IMG/VR virus record: IMGVR_UViG_3300030333_005070
Location: 1 to 21,392 of that record
Source: a virus
Direction: 5' to 3' (one strand)
Length of the DNA: 21,392 bases
Below, piece after piece: positions 18,911-21,392 of the stretch. Position 1 is the stretch's first letter; the number at the start of each line of letters is the position of its first letter. The translations under genes and the position numbers were made by a program. The notes under the pieces are model-generated. The model saw only the letters and a program-made list of their open reading frames with translations, was not told where the DNA came from and did no database searches.

Positions 18911-20644
18911 ATGAAAAAATTTTTAGTGGATTTAGAGACAGACGGTTTGCTTGATGAGCTAACAAAGATGCATCTGATTGTCTGTAAAGATGTTGAAACT
19001 GGTGAGTACTTGATCGGTAGAGACAAGAAGGGAATCAAAGATGTTCTTGAGGTCATACAAACTGCTCACTTAGTTGGTCATAACCTTCTTGGTTTTGACC
19101 TTGAGGTTCTAAAGAGACTCTATGGTTTCACAGTTCCCACTCACCAAGTCACCGATACCTTAATACTTTCAAGGTTGCGTTACCCAGATCTCCGAAACAG
19201 GGATTTTGAGAAACGTGAATTGGATTCCAAGCTTCAAGGTTCACACTCCCTTAAAGCATGGGGATTGAGACTTGGATTTACCAAAGGTGACTATGGTGAG
19301 CATGAAGGTGCTTGGGATTTCTATGACAAAGAAATGGAAGAGTACTGCATTAGAGATGTAGACTTGACCCATAAGTTGTGGGAGTTCCTTGATACGGATC
19401 GTGATCGTGATGATGTAAACCTAGAGCATGAAATAGCAAAGATCTGCTATGACCAAGAATGGTTTGGGTTTCCGTTTGACACTGAAAAAGCAGTGAAACT
19501 TTACGCAAAAATTATTGAACGTAAGAACATCCTTGAGAGTGAACTTCAGGATGCTTTTGGTTCATGGGTTCTGGATGAAGGAGAACGGAAAAAGGGATTG
19601 TACCACAAGATTTCTATCATCAAGTTCAATCCTAACAGTAGAGCACACATAGCAAAACGGTTGAGGGATCTCAGAGGATGGGAACCCAAAGACTTTACTC
19701 CTTCTGGTGAACCTAAAGTAGATGAGAAAGTCCTATCTAAATTAGATTTCCCAGAAGCAAAACTAATGAGTGAGTACCTTATGCTTGCCAAAAGAATAGG
19801 TCAGATATCTGAGGGCAACCAAGGTTGGCTTAAACTTGAAAAGAAAGGAAGACTACATGGCAGGGTCAACACGATGGGGTCAATCACAAGTCGTTGCTCT
19901 CATTCGCATCCGAACACGGCTCAAGTTCCTAGCATTAAAGCACCCTATGGGAAGGAATGCAGAGAACTTTTTAAATCAGATCCAGGCTTTTCCCTTCTGG
20001 GATGTGATGTTTCTGGTCTTGAACTGCGGTGCTTGGCTCACTATATGGGTAGGTTTGACGGTGGTGCATACGGTAAAGTGCTTCTTGAAGGAGATATACA
20101 CACTGCCAATCAAGAAGCTGCAGGACTTCCATCGAGGGATGCAAGTAAAACTTTCATCTATGCATTTCTTTATGGTGCTGGAGATCAGAAAATTGGCTCA
20201 ATACTTGGGAAAGGTGCTTCAGTTGGTAAGAAGGTAAAGAACCAATTCCTTAGAAAAACCCCTGCTCTAAAAGAACTCAGGAAAGCAGTTCAATTGAAAG
20301 CAAAAAAGGGATTTCTAAAGGGTTTAGATGGCAGGACTATTCCTGTTAGATCTGAGCACTCCGCTTTAAACACTCTATTCCAGAGTGCTGGTGCAATCAT
20401 CTGTAAAAGATGGGTTGTGGAACTGCATAAGTTACTCCAACTGGAAGGATACACTTATGCCCAAGACTATGCACAAGTGGCTTTTGTGCATGATGAGATA
20501 CAAATGCTAGTCAAGGAAGATTATGTCAGAGATATCGGAAACCTCGCAGTTAAGGCAATTGGAGTTGCCGGGGATGCCTACAACTTCCGAATCCCTCTCA
20601 CTGGAGAGTGGACATGTGGAAGAAATTGGGCAGAAACACATTGA
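18911..20644 (+). CDS. DNA polymerase, family A (T7 gp5-like) with 3'-5' exonuclease, reduced thumb insert
   Basis: 577 aa (T7 gp5 704). The proofreading exonuclease shows DLETDG (D7, E9), HNLLGFDLEVL and YCIRDVDLT. The polymerase has motif A GCDVSGLELR (D366), motif B RDASKTFIYAFLYGAG and motif C FVHDEI (D528). Between FGSW and FNPNSR only 19 residues remain, where T7 has about 69 including most of the thioredoxin-binding loop. ATG 18911 follows AGAGAGGA. Processivity is therefore probably not supplied by host thioredoxin in the T7 way. The end overlaps the next gene. Confidence 0.95.
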   Translation: MKKFLVDLETDGLLDELTKMHLIVCKDVETGEYLIGRDKKGIKDVLEVIQTAHLVGHNLLGFDLEVLKRLYGFTVPTHQVTDTLILSRLRYPDLRNRDFEKRELDSKLQGSHSLKAWGLRLGFTKGDYGEHEGAWDFYDKEMEEYCIRDVDLTHKLWEFLDTDRDRDDVNLEHEIAKICYDQEWFGFPFDTEKAVKLYAKIIERKNILESELQDAFGSWVLDEGERKKGLYHKISIIKFNPNSRAHIAKRLRDLRGWEPKDFTPSGEPKVDEKVLSKLDFPEAKLMSEYLMLAKRIGQISEGNQGWLKLEKKGRLHGRVNTMGSITSRCSHSHPNTAQVPSIKAPYGKECRELFKSDPGFSLLGCDVSGLELRCLAHYMGRFDGGAYGKVLLEGDIHTANQEAAGLPSRDASKTFIYAFLYGAGDQKIGSILGKGASVGKKVKNQFLRKTPALKELRKAVQLKAKKGFLKGLDGRTIPVRSEHSALNTLFQSAGAIICKRWVVELHKLLQLEGYTYAQDYAQVAFVHDEIQMLVKEDYVRDIGNLAVKAIGVAGDAYNFRIPLTGEWTCGRNWAETH

Positions 20645-21035
20645 TAAAATCCACTATACTGGACAAGCAGGAGAACACCTTGTTTGTTACTTATTCCACA
20701 TGTGGAAATACAATATATTTCAACCACTTAATCCTAGAACTAAATGGGATTTTGTAGTTGAGAGGAATGGGGATTTTAAAACAATCCAAGTTAAGACTAT
20801 TGGAACGGACAGAGAATATACAACTCTTTCGCACGGTACTAAATACCATGGAACTAAAGCAAAACATGTTTCAGAAGGAGAATACGATTATCTTTGTGTG
20901 TGTAAATTTCCAGTAGTCTACGTTATTCCTTTTTCCAAACTATCCAGTTTTAGTACTGTCAGTTTAAGAAAGTACCCAGAATATGCTTGGGATCTAAATG
21001 ATCCAGAGACATATAAAATCAGACACCTAATCTAA
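20616..21035 (+). CDS. PD-(D/E)XK-type nuclease
   Basis: 139 aa from a GTG at 20616, with GGAG about nine bases upstream; the frame is open to 20523 inside the polymerase gene, and an ATG at 20574 is the other candidate. The fold pattern is HYTGQAGEHLVCYLFHMWKY (E20), KWDFVVER (D45), FKTIQVKT (Q58, K60) and a later FPVVYVIPFSKL strand, as in PDDEXK_5-like endonucleases. The second acidic residue is Gln in this subfamily. It lies between the DNA polymerase and exonuclease, so a role in DNA degradation, repair or branch cleavage is likely. It overlaps the polymerase end by 29 bases. Confidence 0.75.
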   Translation: MEEIGQKHIDKIHYTGQAGEHLVCYLFHMWKYNIFQPLNPRTKWDFVVERNGDFKTIQVKTIGTDREYTTLSHGTKYHGTKAKHVSEGEYDYLCVCKFPVVYVIPFSKLSSFSTVSLRKYPEYAWDLNDPETYKIRHLI

Positions 21036-21051
21036 AAAGAAAGGATTCTTT

Positions 21052-21392
21052 ATGAGAACAGAGTTACTAATCGATGCAGATATCATGATTTACAAGACTG
21101 CAAGTTCTACAGAAGTTCCTATCAATTGGGAAGGTGATTTCTGGACACTTCACTGTGATTTTGCTCAGACCAAGAAACTTATTTCTGACCAAATCCATGC
21201 ACTTATGGATAAAGTGAAAGCAGATAGTGTATTATTATGTTTCTCTCATCATGAAAACTTCAGAAAGTTACTGAATCCTGAGTACAAATTAAACAGGAAA
21301 AAGGTACGCAAACCCATGTGCCTTAATGCTGCCAAGGAGTACTGCAAAGATGAGTTTATGTGGTTAGAAAAACCTTGGTTAGAAGCAGATGA
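21052..21392 (+). CDS. 5'-3' exonuclease (T7 gp6-like), N-terminal part
   Basis: 113 codons visible, then cut by the window edge. LLIDADIMIYKTAS, WTLHCDFAQTKKLI, VLLCFSHHENFRKLLNPEYK, NRKKVRKPM and EKPWLEAD match the order of motifs in T7 gp6 (FEN/PIN-type metal nuclease; D8, D10 and the ending acidic group are metal ligands). It removes primers, degrades host DNA and drives recombination. AAAGGA lies eight bases before the ATG. Confidence 0.9.
   Translation, partial: MRTELLIDADIMIYKTASSTEVPINWEGDFWTLHCDFAQTKKLISDQIHALMDKVKADSVLLCFSHHENFRKLLNPEYKLNRKKVRKPMCLNAAKEYCKDEFMWLEKPWLEAD

Noticed and set aside
19836-20237. 133-aa + strand ORF inside the DNA polymerase gene
   Set aside because: Shadow of polymerase motif A/B coding sequence; no independent evidence.

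Overview
The window is 21.4 kb of a T7-like podovirus (Autographiviridae-type). It has a single-subunit T7-type RNA polymerase, a gp2.5-type single-strand DNA binding protein, gp3-type endonuclease I, gp4-type primase-helicase, family A DNA polymerase, a gp6-type exonuclease and a gp19-type terminase. These stand in the usual order and all lie on the + strand. The base composition is low to moderate in G+C. The tail fibre genes, with short alternating tail-assembly-chaperone genes, and the compact M15 peptidase endolysin resemble marine phages. Frequent Shine-Dalgarno sequences (AGGAGG, AAGGAG) suit a proteobacterial-type host. No gene identifies the host.

Layout. (1) 1-2815: the end of the tail fibre module, with three fibre-like proteins each followed by a small gene; two of the small genes are chaperone-like paralogues. 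(2) 2868-4492: lysis module with several small membrane or exported proteins and an M15 endolysin. (3) 4485-7012: packaging, with a small terminase-like protein, three small proteins and the large terminase. (4) 7013-7405: a phage promoter and one small gene, in the positions of T7 phiOR and gene 19.5. (5) 7406-8214: about 800 bp without genes, AT-rich and full of direct and inverted repeats. This is where the physical genome ends or terminal repeats would be expected, so the assembly probably reads through a circularised or concatemeric junction. (6) 8215-13504: left-end early region of small overlapping genes, including three tiny zinc-ribbon proteins and a structured 390-bp gene-free stretch, ending with a 5-methylcytosine DNA methyltransferase and small genes. 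(7) 13514-21392: RNA polymerase, a second phage promoter, then replication and recombination genes. The last gene, an exonuclease, is cut by the window end.

How it works together (inference from the T7 model). Host RNA polymerase would enter from promoters in the 7.4-8.2 kb region, transcribe the early genes and make the phage polymerase. That polymerase would then read from the promoter at 15990 (replication genes) and from 7031 (across the genome end, perhaps also priming replication). The methyltransferase probably protects phage DNA from restriction.

Most notable points: a fibre gene whose only sensible start is ATC behind a perfect AGGAGG; two near-identical phage promoters whose similarity continues about 27 bases into the transcript; a set of mutually exclusive hairpins ahead of the zinc-ribbon genes; a two-codon minigene with an ideal ribosome binding site; two gene overlaps where an acidic C-terminal tail in one frame encodes a basic N-terminal tail in the next; and a DNA polymerase that lacks most of the region holding the T7 thioredoxin-binding loop.
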